Shown here: positions 27,482-36,919 of the stretch, piece by piece
Position numbering within the stretch: position 1 is the stretch's first letter
Layout: each line of letters begins with the position of its first letter
DNA from: Vreelandella hamiltonii
Lineage (GTDB): Bacteria > Pseudomonadota > Gammaproteobacteria > Pseudomonadales > Halomonadaceae
NCBI RefSeq assembly: GCF_014651775.1
Contig: NZ_BMXN01000004.1
Span: forward strand, 124,001 to 188,000
Length of the DNA stretch: 64,000 bases
Direction of reading: 5' to 3'
Position numbers and translations under genes: made by a program
The notes under the pieces: generated by a model
The model's database searches: none
What the model was told of the DNA's origin: nothing
Seen by the model: the letters and a program-made list of their open reading frames with translations, nothing else

Positions 27482-28402
27482 ATGGGCTTTATTCCACTAA
27501 AGCCCATTCCCGAAAAAGACCGTATGTCGATGATCTTTATCGGGATGGGACAGATAGACGTGCGTGACGGTGCTTTCGTCGTCATTGACGAGGTGAACGG
27601 CGAGCGAATGCATATCCCGGTTGGCTCAGTGGCTTGTCTGTTGCTGGAGCCGGGCACCCGGGTTTCGCATGCCGCCATTAAGCTTGCGGCTACGGTAGGT
27701 ACGCTACTGATTTGGGTAGGCGATGCTGGCGTACGCCTCTATAGTGCTGGGCAACCCGGCGGCGCACGGTCAGACAAATTGCTTTACCAAGCGCAGCTGG
27801 CGTTGGATGAAAAGCTGCGTCTTAAAGTGGTACGCAAAATGTTTGAGCTGCGTTTTGGTGAAGAGCCACCTTCTCGTCGCAGCATCGAGCAACTGCGTGG
27901 TATGGAAGGCGCAAGGGTGCGCAAAACCTACCAACTATTAGCCAAACAGTACGGCGTTAAATGGAACGGACGCCGTTACGATCCAAAACAGTGGGATGCA
28001 TCGGATGTCGCTAACCAATGCCTATCCGCAGCAACGGCCTGTTTATATGGGATTACCGAAGCCGCTATTTTGGCCGCAGGCTATGCCCCAGCGATTGGGT
28101 ATCTGCACACCGGTAAGCCGCTGAGCTTTGTGTACGATATTGCCGACATCGTGAAGTTCGAAACGGTAGTGCCCGCAGCTTTTAGAGTCGCTGCGCGTAA
28201 TCCGCCTCTGCCGGAAAGAGAAGTTCGTATCGCTTGCCGCGATGCATTCAAGCAGTCTCGCATTCTCCAGCGCTTGATTCCCATGATCGAAGATGTGCTG
28301 GCCGCAGGCGAGATTCAGCCCCCACCGCCAGCACCTGATGCTGTGCCACCTGCAATTCCAGAACCACCGTCGGTCGGTGATGCCGGGCACAGGAGCGGAT
28401 AA
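27482..28402 (+). CDS. cas1: CRISPR integrase Cas1 (type I-E)
   Basis: Cas1e of 306 residues. The metal-binding catalytic residues match E. coli E141/H208/D218 as E142 (in RGMEGARV), H209 (in GYLHTGKPLSF) and D219 (in VYDIAD). It integrates new spacers with Cas2. ATG 27482 has AGGAGG 5 nt upstream; longer in-frame starts lie in the cas6e gene and are not credible. The last about 30 residues are Pro-rich, as is common in this subtype. Confidence 0.97.
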   Translation: MGFIPLKPIPEKDRMSMIFIGMGQIDVRDGAFVVIDEVNGERMHIPVGSVACLLLEPGTRVSHAAIKLAATVGTLLIWVGDAGVRLYSAGQPGGARSDKLLYQAQLALDEKLRLKVVRKMFELRFGEEPPSRRSIEQLRGMEGARVRKTYQLLAKQYGVKWNGRRYDPKQWDASDVANQCLSAATACLYGITEAAILAAGYAPAIGYLHTGKPLSFVYDIADIVKFETVVPAAFRVAARNPPLPEREVRIACRDAFKQSRILQRLIPMIEDVLAAGEIQPPPPAPDAVPPAIPEPPSVGDAGHRSG

Positions 28403-28696
<294 letters not shown>

Positions 28697-28707
28697 CTGA
28701 TTTTATT

Positions 28708-28720
28708 TGCTCTTTAACAA
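28708..28720 (+). promoter_or_regulatory. boxA-like antitermination element
   Basis: TGCTCTTTAACAA is identical to the boxA of rRNA leaders, where NusB/NusE assemble an antitermination complex. It lies 11 nt after the cas2 stop and 86 nt before the first repeat. Such elements precede CRISPR arrays in other bacteria, where they protect long untranslated arrays from Rho. Confidence 0.7.
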
Positions 28721-28781
28721 TTTGAAGTGGTTAAAAAGTAAGCAAAATAGCTGGTGGAATTTTTATCTGCTATTTTCTTCA

Positions 28782-28800
28782 TGTAGATCAAGTATCTACA
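28782..28800. promoter_or_regulatory. IHF-like site in an inverted repeat next to the first repeat
   Basis: GATCAAGTATCTA (28786-28798) matches the IHF consensus WATCARNNNNTTR at most positions. It is also inside a perfect inverted repeat TGTAGAT/ATCTACA with a 5-nt centre. It ends 6 nt before the first repeat. IHF bends the leader for Cas1-Cas2 in type I-E systems. Confidence 0.5.
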
Positions 28801-28806
28801 ACAAGT

Positions 28807-31800
28807 CCGATCCCCGCACGAGCGGGGATGAACCGGATTCTGGCGTGCTGCTGGAGCTGGCGCTGGCCCGATCCCCGCACGAGCGGGGATGAACCGCAGT
28901 TGGCTAGCATGAGGGCGGCGTGATGAATCCGATCCCCGCACGAGCGGGGATGAACCGCCAGCGATGTGCGGATTGACGACCTGATTGACCCGATCCCCGC
29001 ACGAGCGGGGATGAACCGCGGGGGTCACTGAGGTTCGATACGCTGAGCCGCCGATCCCCGCACGAGCGGGGATGAACCGGCCTTCTTTCCAATCGTCAAT
29101 GGCGCTCTAGACCGATCCCCGCACGAGCGGGGATGAACCGTGCAGTTAGCCGAGAGCCAATCCAGGCCATGCCCGATCCCCGCACGAGCGGGGATGAACC
29201 GCCCTGTAAACGCTCGCACTCGGTGGGCGTTAACCGATCCCCGCACGAGCGGGGATGAACCGGATGGTTGATACTCAAGGCGCTCCTTGATCTGCCGATC
29301 CCCGCACGAGCGGGGATGAACCGCACAGGAGCCAAATATGAGTCAGCAGGATCGTCCGATCCCCGCACGAGCGGGGATGAACCGGGTGTTCTGGTGGGAG
29401 GTATTCGATTGATGGACCGATCCCCGCACGAGCGGGGATGAACCACACACAGGAAAGCCGCCATGTGGTTTCAAAACCCGATCCCCGCACGAGCGGGGAT
29501 GAACCGTACGCGTTTGCATCGCGGTTATAGCGCCGCTGCCGATCCCCGCACGAGCGGGGATGAACCGTTTTCAACACCGCTTCCCAGGGCGCAATCATCC
29601 CGATCCCCGCACGAGCGGGGATGAACCGCCACGCGCTGGCATGAAACGAATCGGAGGCCTCCGATCCCCGCACGAGCGGGGATGAACCGGCCGCGTCATC
29701 GTTCGCTGCACGGAGTTTGAACCGATCCCCGCACGAGCGGGGATGAACCGTCGATTTGGCGAGCTTCGGCTTCGGCCTTCTCCCGATCCCCGCACGAGCG
29801 GGGATGAACCGGGCGACAGCGATCACAAACGCAACGGTCGATGCCGATCCCCGCACGAGCGGGGATGAACCGACCGTCGAAATAGCCTAGGCAGGGAACA
29901 GAAACCGATCCCCGCACGAGCGGGGATGAACCGGATACGAGCGCCGTCGATCTCGTGCTGCCGGACCGATCCCCGCACGAGCGGGGATGAACCGCGTTCA
30001 GCCTCGCCGGGGGCCTTTGCCAGCACCCGATCCCCGCACGAGCGGGGATGAACCGGGCGATACCATCCTGATAGACATGCAGCGCACCCCGATCCCCGCA
30101 CGAGCGGGGATGAACCGCGCCATGGCGATGCCCGTAGGAAGCAGCATCCCCGATCCCCGCACGAGCGGGGATGAACCGACGGCGTTCGCGCTCAACATTA
30201 TGCGCGCCTGCCCGATCCCCGCACGAGCGGGGATGAACCGGTTGGCTGGGCGCGGTAGCCCGAGGAGGTTGACCGATCCCCGCACGAGCGGGGATGAACC
30301 GCGATTCATAATCGGCCAGTAGCTGAAGGAGGTCCGATCCCCGCACGAGCGGGGATGAACCGCCAGCTTCGTTCCAGCGTTTTTTGCTGATGCCCCGATC
30401 CCCGCACGAGCGGGGATGAACCGGCGATGACGCCGGAAGACCGGAAGCGCCTGAACCGATCCCCGCACGAGCGGGGATGAACCGCGTAGCAAGCAGATTA
30501 AACGAGCTTAAACGTTCCGATCCCCGCACGAGCGGGGATGAACCGGAATGCTGGCGTTCAACCAGTTCACTCAGGACCCGATCCCCGCACGAGCGGGGAT
30601 GAACCGCGAAATATTCTGCTTAAAACGTTTGTGCCTCACCCGATCCCCGCACGAGCGGGGATGAACCGTGTAGGTCTGATTCGTCGGTTTGATCGATGTG
30701 CCGATCCCCGCACGAGCGGGGATGAACCGACTTCAACCTGTTCGGCGATGGCAACAACTGGCCGATCCCCGCACGAGCGGGGATGAACCGTCACAAGACG
30801 AGATGGCGAGACTTGGGCAGAGCCGATCCCCGCACGAGCGGGGATGAACCGGGTGCATTCAACTCCCAGCTTGCGAAAAGCAGCCGATCCCCGCACGAGC
30901 GGGGATGAACCGAGCTGGCTGGAGGCCATCCTGTGTGGCTGCCTCCGATCCCCGCACGAGCGGGGATGAACCGCGCGCCAAGGCGGGCATGAAACGTATA
31001 GGAGGCCGATCCCCGCACGAGCGGGGATGAACCGCAGGCGGTGGCCCTGGATTTCGTGAACGAGCTCCGATCCCCGCACGAGCGGGGATGAACCGCTGCA
31101 CTTCGCCGTGCCGATACTGCGCTGGGACCGATCCCCGCACGAGCGGGGATGAACCGCGATCATCTGAAGCTCATCCGGGAGGCATTCACCGATCCCCGCA
31201 CGAGCGGGGATGAACCGCGTCGGCCATCGTGACCGTGATCGATGATGTACCGATCCCCGCACGAGCGGGGATGAACCGGTCGACATGGAAGCCGATGGCG
31301 CCATGGCCCGCCGATCCCCGCACGAGCGGGGATGAACCGGCCAAATTGACCTGTGACCAGCGCAGGCCAAACCGATCCCCGCACGAGCGGGGATGAACCG
31401 CGATGAGGCTGCCGACCACTTTGGTAATGGTGCCGATCCCCGCACGAGCGGGGATGAACCGTGAATAGTTCGCCCTTTGGGTAGCTCCACCCGCCGATCC
31501 CCGCACGAGCGGGGATGAACCGCATGATCGCTACCGGCGAGTGGGTAGGCACTGCCGATCCCCGCACGAGCGGGGATGAACCGCCTAAGCGCCCGCCTCG
31601 GCACCATCGCCGAACCCGATCCCCGCACGAGCGGGGATGAACCGGCGCTTGGCGTAGATGTCTCCGATCAGCATGTCCGATCCCCGCACGAGCGGGGATG
31701 AACCGCGTCGAGACATTGACCAGCGCCTGGCTGACCGCCGATCCCCGCACGAGCGGGGATGAACCGGCGGTTACCAGCACCCACCTCAGAATCAGCAGCC

Positions 31801-32314
31801 GATCCCCGCACGAGCGGGGATGAACCGTAGGGGAACGTTATAATAGGGACACCAGCGACCCGATCCCCGCACGAGCGGGGATGAACCGTCCTTCTTTTTA
31901 CTATCTTTTCTTTAATAAATCCGATCCCCGCACGAGCGGGGATGAACCGAGGCAGTCATGAAACTCACGTTTGCAGCAAAACCGATCCCCGCACGAGCGG
32001 GGATGAACCGGTGGGCAATGCCAGCCGGAAGCTAGTCTTGATCCGATCCCCGCACGAGCGGGGATGAACCGCGGGCCGCCAACGATGCCAACGGTGGGCG
32101 CTCCCGATCCCCGCACGAGCGGGGATGAACCGCCGAAAAATACGGACTGATCGAGGAGAACAATCCGATCCCCGCACGAGCGGGGATGAACCGATGGCGG
32201 AGAGCAGGGCGCGGCGTTCGACGTTCCGATCCCCGCACGAGCGGGGATGAACCGCCTACTACACCAGTCCCGGCCTATTGCCCACGCCGATCCCCGCACG
32301 AGCGGGGAAAACCG
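28807..32314 (+). CRISPR. Type I-E CRISPR array, 58 repeats, 57 spacers plus one decayed unit
   Basis: The 29-nt repeat starts CCGATCCCCGCACGAGC and ends GGGGATGAACCG; its inner inverted repeat CCCCGC/GCGGGG is the Cas6e hairpin and ATGAACCG is the 8-nt crRNA handle. I followed the period throughout: the spacing is 61 nt except at three 33-nt spacers (at 30056, 30179 and 30607). All other spacers are 32 nt. Fifty-six repeats are identical; the one at 29417 ends in A instead of G; the last (32287-32314) has lost one base and has lost the TG (GGGGAAAACCG). A further 32-nt spacer (32315-32346) leads to a decayed half-repeat at 32347. The array abuts cas2 and its leader. Confidence 0.99.
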
Positions 32315-32358
32315 GGCACCAGCATGGAGGGCGTGGGCATCTATGACCGATCTCCGCT
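32315..32358 (+). repeat. Trailer-end spacer and decayed half-repeat
   Basis: After the degenerate repeat comes exactly 32 nt and then CCGATCTCCGCT, which agrees with the first 12 bases of the repeat at 10 of 12 positions before the match disappears. The exact 32-nt spacing marks it as the oldest unit of the array, now decayed. Confidence 0.7.
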
Positions 32359-32689
32359 TAGGATATAGTTCATGTGTGCGAGGTTTTGCAGTGAGAATCA
32401 GCTTTTCTACCTGTCGTTATTACATGGAGCCTAGCCGATATTTTGCTTACACTTCTTCAGGTAATGCGAGAGACCAATATTCGCCTGGTGTGTCCTGTGA
32501 AAACAGATGAGGCATTTGGGGATGGCGAGCCAACCTCGCATTACGCCTCCTTCTTGGGAAGGTGCAGCTTTCCATCGAAGTGCATGGCTGGCTGACCGAT
32601 GTAAGCTGACACCTTTTCTAAAGATCTAATGCACTAGCCTAGTGTGCTTAACCCCCCGCCCCAACAGGTCGCCCGAGCGGGGGCCGTGG
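32359..32689. other. Intergenic region after the CRISPR array
   Basis: No gene is supported here. Seen: a 10-bp inverted repeat GTAATGCGAG (32461-32470) against CTCGCATTAC (32535-32544), and a GC hairpin CCCCCGC/GCGGGGG just beyond the stop of the next minus-strand gene, with only a weak T-run. Composition drifts from the array to the host. I see no transposase or att site. Confidence 0.55.
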
Positions 32690-33007
32690 TTACTCTTTTT
32701 CGTCCTCTTCTTCCTCTTCCCAGTGTTCCATGGCGCGTTTGTCGTCGGGTAGGCGCACGATGTCGCCGATGACGATTTTCTGGTGTGATTTGAAGCGGTG
32801 GCCGTGTTCGTCGAGGATGGCGGCGACGCTGCCGATGCTGACGGCGTCGTCGTCGCGGTAGGCTTCTACTTTGACGCGTACGATGCGGCCCTGGTAGCGG
32901 GCGGAAAGGATAGCGCCGGGGTAGGGGGAGGTGTGGTCAGGGTCGTTCTTGAAGTACTCCACCACGCTCGCGCTGCCGGGGTCGTCCCATTCAATATGTT
33001 TATGCAT
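32690..33007 (-). CDS. Small acidic protein of unknown function
   Basis: Protein of 105 residues, no leader. The first part MHKHIEWDDPGSASVVEYF is followed by a probable small beta-barrel (ARYQGRIVRVKVEAY and VSIGSVAAIL, KIVIGDIVRLPDD) and an acidic C-terminal tail (HWEEEEEDEKE). It resembles no family I know. ATG 33007 has AAGGAAG 7 nt upstream. A weak GC hairpin follows the stop. Confidence 0.65.
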   Translation of the reverse strand: MHKHIEWDDPGSASVVEYFKNDPDHTSPYPGAILSARYQGRIVRVKVEAYRDDDAVSIGSVAAILDEHGHRFKSHQKIVIGDIVRLPDDKRAMEHWEEEEEDEKE

Positions 33008-33147
33008 AGGAAGGCTTCCTTTCGTGTGTCCAGAAAAAGGGTTCCTTTTCAGTGTAGTTTGCGTTGGTAGAAGTCAACCAATGTTCGTGGACACCGTGGG
33101 CTGGGCCGCTTAACTTAACCGTTTACGAACCAGGGAGCGGAGCGCCC

Positions 33148-34767
33148 ATGCACTTATACCATGCGCTGTTCGAGCAGTCGGCGACCCCGCTGTTTGTGAT
33201 GATGTGCGATGGCCAGGCGTGCGTTCAGGGCAATGCTGCTTTTCGGCGTGTGGCCGGTTGGCAAGCCATGGGCTCGGAAGCGGCCTTGGGGCGCTGTTTT
33301 CCATTGGATGGGGCGAGCGTGCTGGACACTATTCGCCGCTGTGACGAACAGCAGCAGCCATGCGCGTTGAATGTCCGGTGGGGGGAGTCGGGGCGGGCGT
33401 GGCAACTGCAGCTTTCGCCCGTGCGCGATGGGAGCCAGCGAGCGGTGTATGGCGAACTGAGCCAATTGATGCTGCCGTTTGGCGAGTCGCTGGATGATCT
33501 GCTCTCGCAGCTGCCGGGGTTCGTCTACCAGCTGCATCTCTCCTTGGAGGGGGCGTGGCGCTACACCTACGTGGGCCAGCGGGTCACGGAGCTGTTTGGT
33601 GCCACCGTGGAAGAGGTGCTGGCAGATGCCCAAACGTTGTTGGCCAACATTCATCCCAGTGACCGCGATACGGTGATTGAAGGTTCACTGCAAAGTGCGC
33701 GCTCCTTGACGCCCTGGCGAAGTGAGTTTCGCATGTTTCGTCGCGATGGCGAGATGCTTTGGGTCGAGGCCCATGATCGTCCTCGCCGCCAGCCCGATGG
33801 CAGCCTGCTATGGACAGGCTATGCCAACGACATTACCCAGCGTAAGGCGCTGGAGGCCGCGCTGCGCTCCAGCGAGCAGCGTTTTCGCCAGCTGGTCGAG
33901 CAGGCCAACGACATCATCTACACGCTGAATGCCGAAGGCACGCTGACCTATGTGTCGCCGAACTGGCCGCGCATTCTGGGCCATGAGGTCGAGGAGGTGC
34001 TGGGGCAGAACATGAGCTTCGTGCTGCACCCGGAAGACCTGGAAGCCTGCCAGCGGTATATCGAAAAGGTTTACCGCACCGGGGCGCCCCAGGGGTTGAT
34101 CGAGTACCGGGTGCAGCACGCCAACGGCGAGTGGCGCTGGCACTTTACCAACGGGGCACCGCTGCTGGACGAGCAGGGGCAGGTGATGAGCTTTCTGGGG
34201 ATTTCCCATGATGTGACGCCACGCCGAGAGATGGAGCAAAAAGTGCTGCATCTGGCCCAGCACGACACCTTGACCGACTTGCCCAATCGGTCGCTGTTCT
34301 TCAGCCACTTGAGTAGTGCCATCGCCCAGTCCAAACGATGCGATACACCGCTGGCGCTCCTGTTCATCGACCTGGATGATTTCAAACCCATCAACGACCG
34401 TTTTGGTCATGGCGTCGGAGACCAGTTGCTGCAGGCCGTGGCCCAGCGCCTCCGGCAGCGGCTGCGCGGGGGCGACCATGTGGGGCGCATAGGGGGCGAT
34501 GAGTTCGTGGCCATGCTGAGTGGGCCTGTGGGTGCCGAAGAGGCCCTGAGGGTGGCAGACCAGCTGTGCCAGGCGCTGGCGGTGCCGTTCACGCTGTCGG
34601 TGGGGGAGGTCCATGTCTCGGCCAGTATTGGAGTGGCGCTGTTGCCCCTGCACGCTGCTGAAGAGTCCACGCTGATCCATTGCGCCGACCAGGCGATGTA
34701 TCAGGCAAAGGCGCAGGGGCGTAACCAGGCGGTGCTCTATGCGCCCGTTTCGCCAGGTGCTTCGTGA
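33148..34767 (+). CDS. PAS-PAS-PAS-GGDEF diguanylate cyclase
   Basis: Cytoplasmic protein of 539 residues. Three PAS domains (roughly 1-110, 120-240 and 255-370) are followed by a GGDEF domain (about 380-535). The last PAS reads DIIYTLNAEGTLTYVSPNW. The active-site GGDEF is intact, and the inhibitory RxxD motif (RGGD) sits five residues upstream, so product inhibition by c-di-GMP is expected. It starts at ATG 33148, after a weak purine-rich site. Its last 31 nt overlap the convergent esterase gene. Confidence 0.9.
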   Translation: MHLYHALFEQSATPLFVMMCDGQACVQGNAAFRRVAGWQAMGSEAALGRCFPLDGASVLDTIRRCDEQQQPCALNVRWGESGRAWQLQLSPVRDGSQRAVYGELSQLMLPFGESLDDLLSQLPGFVYQLHLSLEGAWRYTYVGQRVTELFGATVEEVLADAQTLLANIHPSDRDTVIEGSLQSARSLTPWRSEFRMFRRDGEMLWVEAHDRPRRQPDGSLLWTGYANDITQRKALEAALRSSEQRFRQLVEQANDIIYTLNAEGTLTYVSPNWPRILGHEVEEVLGQNMSFVLHPEDLEACQRYIEKVYRTGAPQGLIEYRVQHANGEWRWHFTNGAPLLDEQGQVMSFLGISHDVTPRREMEQKVLHLAQHDTLTDLPNRSLFFSHLSSAIAQSKRCDTPLALLFIDLDDFKPINDRFGHGVGDQLLQAVAQRLRQRLRGGDHVGRIGGDEFVAMLSGPVGAEEALRVADQLCQALAVPFTLSVGEVHVSASIGVALLPLHAAEESTLIHCADQAMYQAKAQGRNQAVLYAPVSPGAS

Positions 34768-35678
34768 CCCACGTACTGGAACAGGAAGTTGAGCGCGGCG
34801 GGCAGGCTGGCCCGCCATACACGCCAAGTGTGCCCACCGGGGTACAGGTCTAGCCGCACCAGCTCTGGCTGAATGCGTTCCATGGCCTGGCGTAGCTGGC
34901 GAGCGTGGTATTCGGCGTCGTATACGTCGCTGCGCCCGGCGCTGATGTAGAGCGGCACGGGCGGAGTGTCACCCTGTTCGGCGGCGGGGCGCGGTGTGAC
35001 CTGAAGGCGATAGTGTTCCAGGTGCGCGGGGTAATTGAGCTGCTCCCACAGTGCCTGGTCGAACTGGCCCCGTTCATCCAGAAAGGTGGGGTGGCGGTGC
35101 GCCGAGGAGTTGCTGGGCGGCGTGGGCACGTAGCTGGCCGGGCTCAGCGCGGCGGCGGCAGCAAACATTTCGGGGTGTTCCAGCGCGAAGTTGAGCGCGC
35201 CGTAGCCGCCTGCCGAAAGCCCGGCCACCCCTCGCTGCTCACGAGTGGTGCCCACGTGGTAGTGGGCTTCGATGTGAGGCATCAGGTCGTTGAAAAAGGC
35301 GCTGCGGGCGGGTTCGTTATGACCATCTACCCACCAGCTGCGGCTGCCTGGCATCACGAATACGGCGGGGGGAATATGCCCTGCCTGAATCAGCCGGTCT
35401 GCCACTTGTGGCAGGTTACCCCGAGTGGCCCAGTCCAGCTCGTTACCAAACGAACCGTGCAACAGGTAGATCACGGGGTAGGGTGTTGTCGCCTGGCTGT
35501 CATAGCCATCGGGTAAATAAAGCGTATAAGGGTAATCGTAGCCCAGCGTGGGGGAGTAGAACTGGTCGCGCACCACCTCGCCTGCCAGTGCGACGTTGCT
35601 CAACACCAGCCAGCCAAAGAGTCCGGCCAAGCGTCCAGCCAGCAGAGCAATGCGTTGCAAGGCAGTTCTTCTGATCAC
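34737..35678 (-). CDS. Secreted alpha/beta-hydrolase esterase (esterase D/Fes-like)
   Basis: Protein of 313 residues with an N-terminal signal/anchor (about 8-30, ending SNVALA). The hydrolase fold has YPVIYLLHGSFG (oxyanion), the nucleophile in GLSAGGYGALNFAL, a likely Asp in YISAGRSDVYDAEY, and the catalytic His in YPGGHTWRVW. This is the esterase D/antigen-85-like group, which cleaves carboxyl or siderophore esters. GTG 35678 is the better start: GGAGG lies 4 nt upstream; an ATG 24 nt earlier is also possible. Confidence 0.85.
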   Translation of the reverse strand: MIRRTALQRIALLAGRLAGLFGWLVLSNVALAGEVVRDQFYSPTLGYDYPYTLYLPDGYDSQATTPYPVIYLLHGSFGNELDWATRGNLPQVADRLIQAGHIPPAVFVMPGSRSWWVDGHNEPARSAFFNDLMPHIEAHYHVGTTREQRGVAGLSAGGYGALNFALEHPEMFAAAAALSPASYVPTPPSNSSAHRHPTFLDERGQFDQALWEQLNYPAHLEHYRLQVTPRPAAEQGDTPPVPLYISAGRSDVYDAEYHARQLRQAMERIQPELVRLDLYPGGHTWRVWRASLPAALNFLFQYVGHEAPGETGA

Positions 35679-35802
35679 GGGGCCTCCGGAATTTACGGGC
35701 ATTTACAAGGTCGGACAACAGGCGGCTCGCGGGTGTTCACTCTCGACCGCTGTTAACAGGATAGCGGCTAGGCGGTGCGCTGGGGGAAAACCGGGAGGCT
35801 GG

Positions 35803-36828
35803 ATGCAGAAAATCGAGGAAATCTACTGGCTTCGTGCTTACGGCTGCATTGCCGTTTTTTTGTTTCATTGGCTGGACCATTTGAACCAGCGGGTAGATAA
35901 CCTGGCCACCGACCTCATGCGGATTCCCCTGGTGTTGGGCACCCCCGTGTTCCTGTTCATCTCGATATTCGTTTTCGCCGTGCGTTACGACAAGCAGGTC
36001 CCGCCGGGCTTTCTGCTCCAGCGGGTCAAGTACGTCATGCTGCCTTACCTGATGTATGGCTTCATCTATTCGACGGCAGAGTGGTGGCGGTTGTCGGGCA
36101 GCGACGATGCCGTGGGCTTCCTGGCCAATGCGCGCAGCTACTTCATCTATGCGGGCTGGCACGGGTATTTCTTGATCATCGCCATGCAGTTCTATGCGGC
36201 GTATTGGGCATTTACCCGCTGGCAGCTGTGGCGGGTGAATCCGGTGCCCTGGCTGTGGGTGGCGTGTGTGGTCAGCATGGCCTACTGGGGGCTGGCGTAC
36301 TGGTTCCAGGTAGAACCCCCAGGCTACTTGCTGTGGATCGCACCCCTGGGGTGGGTGTATCTCTTCTTTCTGGCGCTGGTGCTGGTGCGCTATTACCCGC
36401 TGGCGCCTCGTGCCGTGCTGCAGGAGCGCCCCGTGTGGCTGCAAACGCTGTCGCAGTCCCGTTGGCTATGGGGATGGGTGGCGCTGATCGTGATGGCCAC
36501 CTTTGCTCATTGGCTGGCGTTCTCTTCCAAGGAAGTCTGGGTCATTCCCTTTTTCGTGCTGTTCGTGCTGGTGACCATGCGCCGCTTGAAGGGGCGCCGA
36601 GCGCCTGGCTGGGTGCGCTACATCAATGCCTACTCTTTCGGTATTTACCTGGCCCACCCGATGTTTTTTGCCATTACCGATACCTTGGTCGGCGTGGAAA
36701 CGCTGCCGCTGGTGCTTTACGCACTGCTCTTGATCGTGGTGGCCAGCGTGGGCTCGGTGCTGTTGAACAAGGCGGTGAACACCACCACCTGGGGCGCCAT
36801 GCTATTTGGCAAACGCCTGAAAGTATGA
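35803..36828 (+). CDS. Acyltransferase-3 family membrane protein
   Basis: Inner-membrane acyltransferase of 341 residues with about ten helices. It begins MQKIEEIYWLRAYGCIAVFLFHW, where the RxxxCxxVxxxH motif holds the probable catalytic His. Further conserved features are YLMYGFIYST and, near the C-terminus, YSFGIYLAHPMFF. It probably O-acetylates a surface polysaccharide or glycan, but the acceptor is unknown. ATG 35803 is preceded by GGGAGG. Confidence 0.87.
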   Translation: MQKIEEIYWLRAYGCIAVFLFHWLDHLNQRVDNLATDLMRIPLVLGTPVFLFISIFVFAVRYDKQVPPGFLLQRVKYVMLPYLMYGFIYSTAEWWRLSGSDDAVGFLANARSYFIYAGWHGYFLIIAMQFYAAYWAFTRWQLWRVNPVPWLWVACVVSMAYWGLAYWFQVEPPGYLLWIAPLGWVYLFFLALVLVRYYPLAPRAVLQERPVWLQTLSQSRWLWGWVALIVMATFAHWLAFSSKEVWVIPFFVLFVLVTMRRLKGRRAPGWVRYINAYSFGIYLAHPMFFAITDTLVGVETLPLVLYALLLIVVASVGSVLLNKAVNTTTWGAMLFGKRLKV

Positions 36829-36919
36829 GGTTGGCGTTAGGTAAGCCTCGCTGGGGCCGTTCAGATGCCTTGTGCATTGGGGAAGGCGTTGAAGAGTGAT
36901 GAAGGGATGAGGGCGACGA

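Larger units (their letters stand above)
28697..28806 (+). promoter_or_regulatory. CRISPR leader
   Basis: A 110-bp AT-rich stretch between the cas2 stop and the first repeat. It sits on the cas side, and the opposite end of the array carries decayed repeats, so it is the leader; spacers are added at 28807 and transcription runs left to right. It contains a boxA-like element (28708-28720) and, close to the first repeat, an IHF-like site nested in a 7-bp inverted repeat. Confidence 0.88.

Noticed and set aside
28714-32299. Many long minus-strand reading frames with repeated RFIPARAGIG and VHPRSCGD peptides, and some plus-strand ones
   Set aside because: They are translations of the CRISPR repeats. 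The 61-nt period keeps frames open by chance; there are no ribosome sites or homologues.
28836-32346. Spacers matching other parts of this window
   Set aside because: By-eye comparison found no convincing match inside the 64 kb; a full-genome search is needed for a firm answer.
32461-32544. 10-bp inverted repeat GTAATGCGAG/CTCGCATTAC as ends of an insertion sequence
   Set aside because: Only 64 nt between the arms, no transposase fragment and no target duplication.
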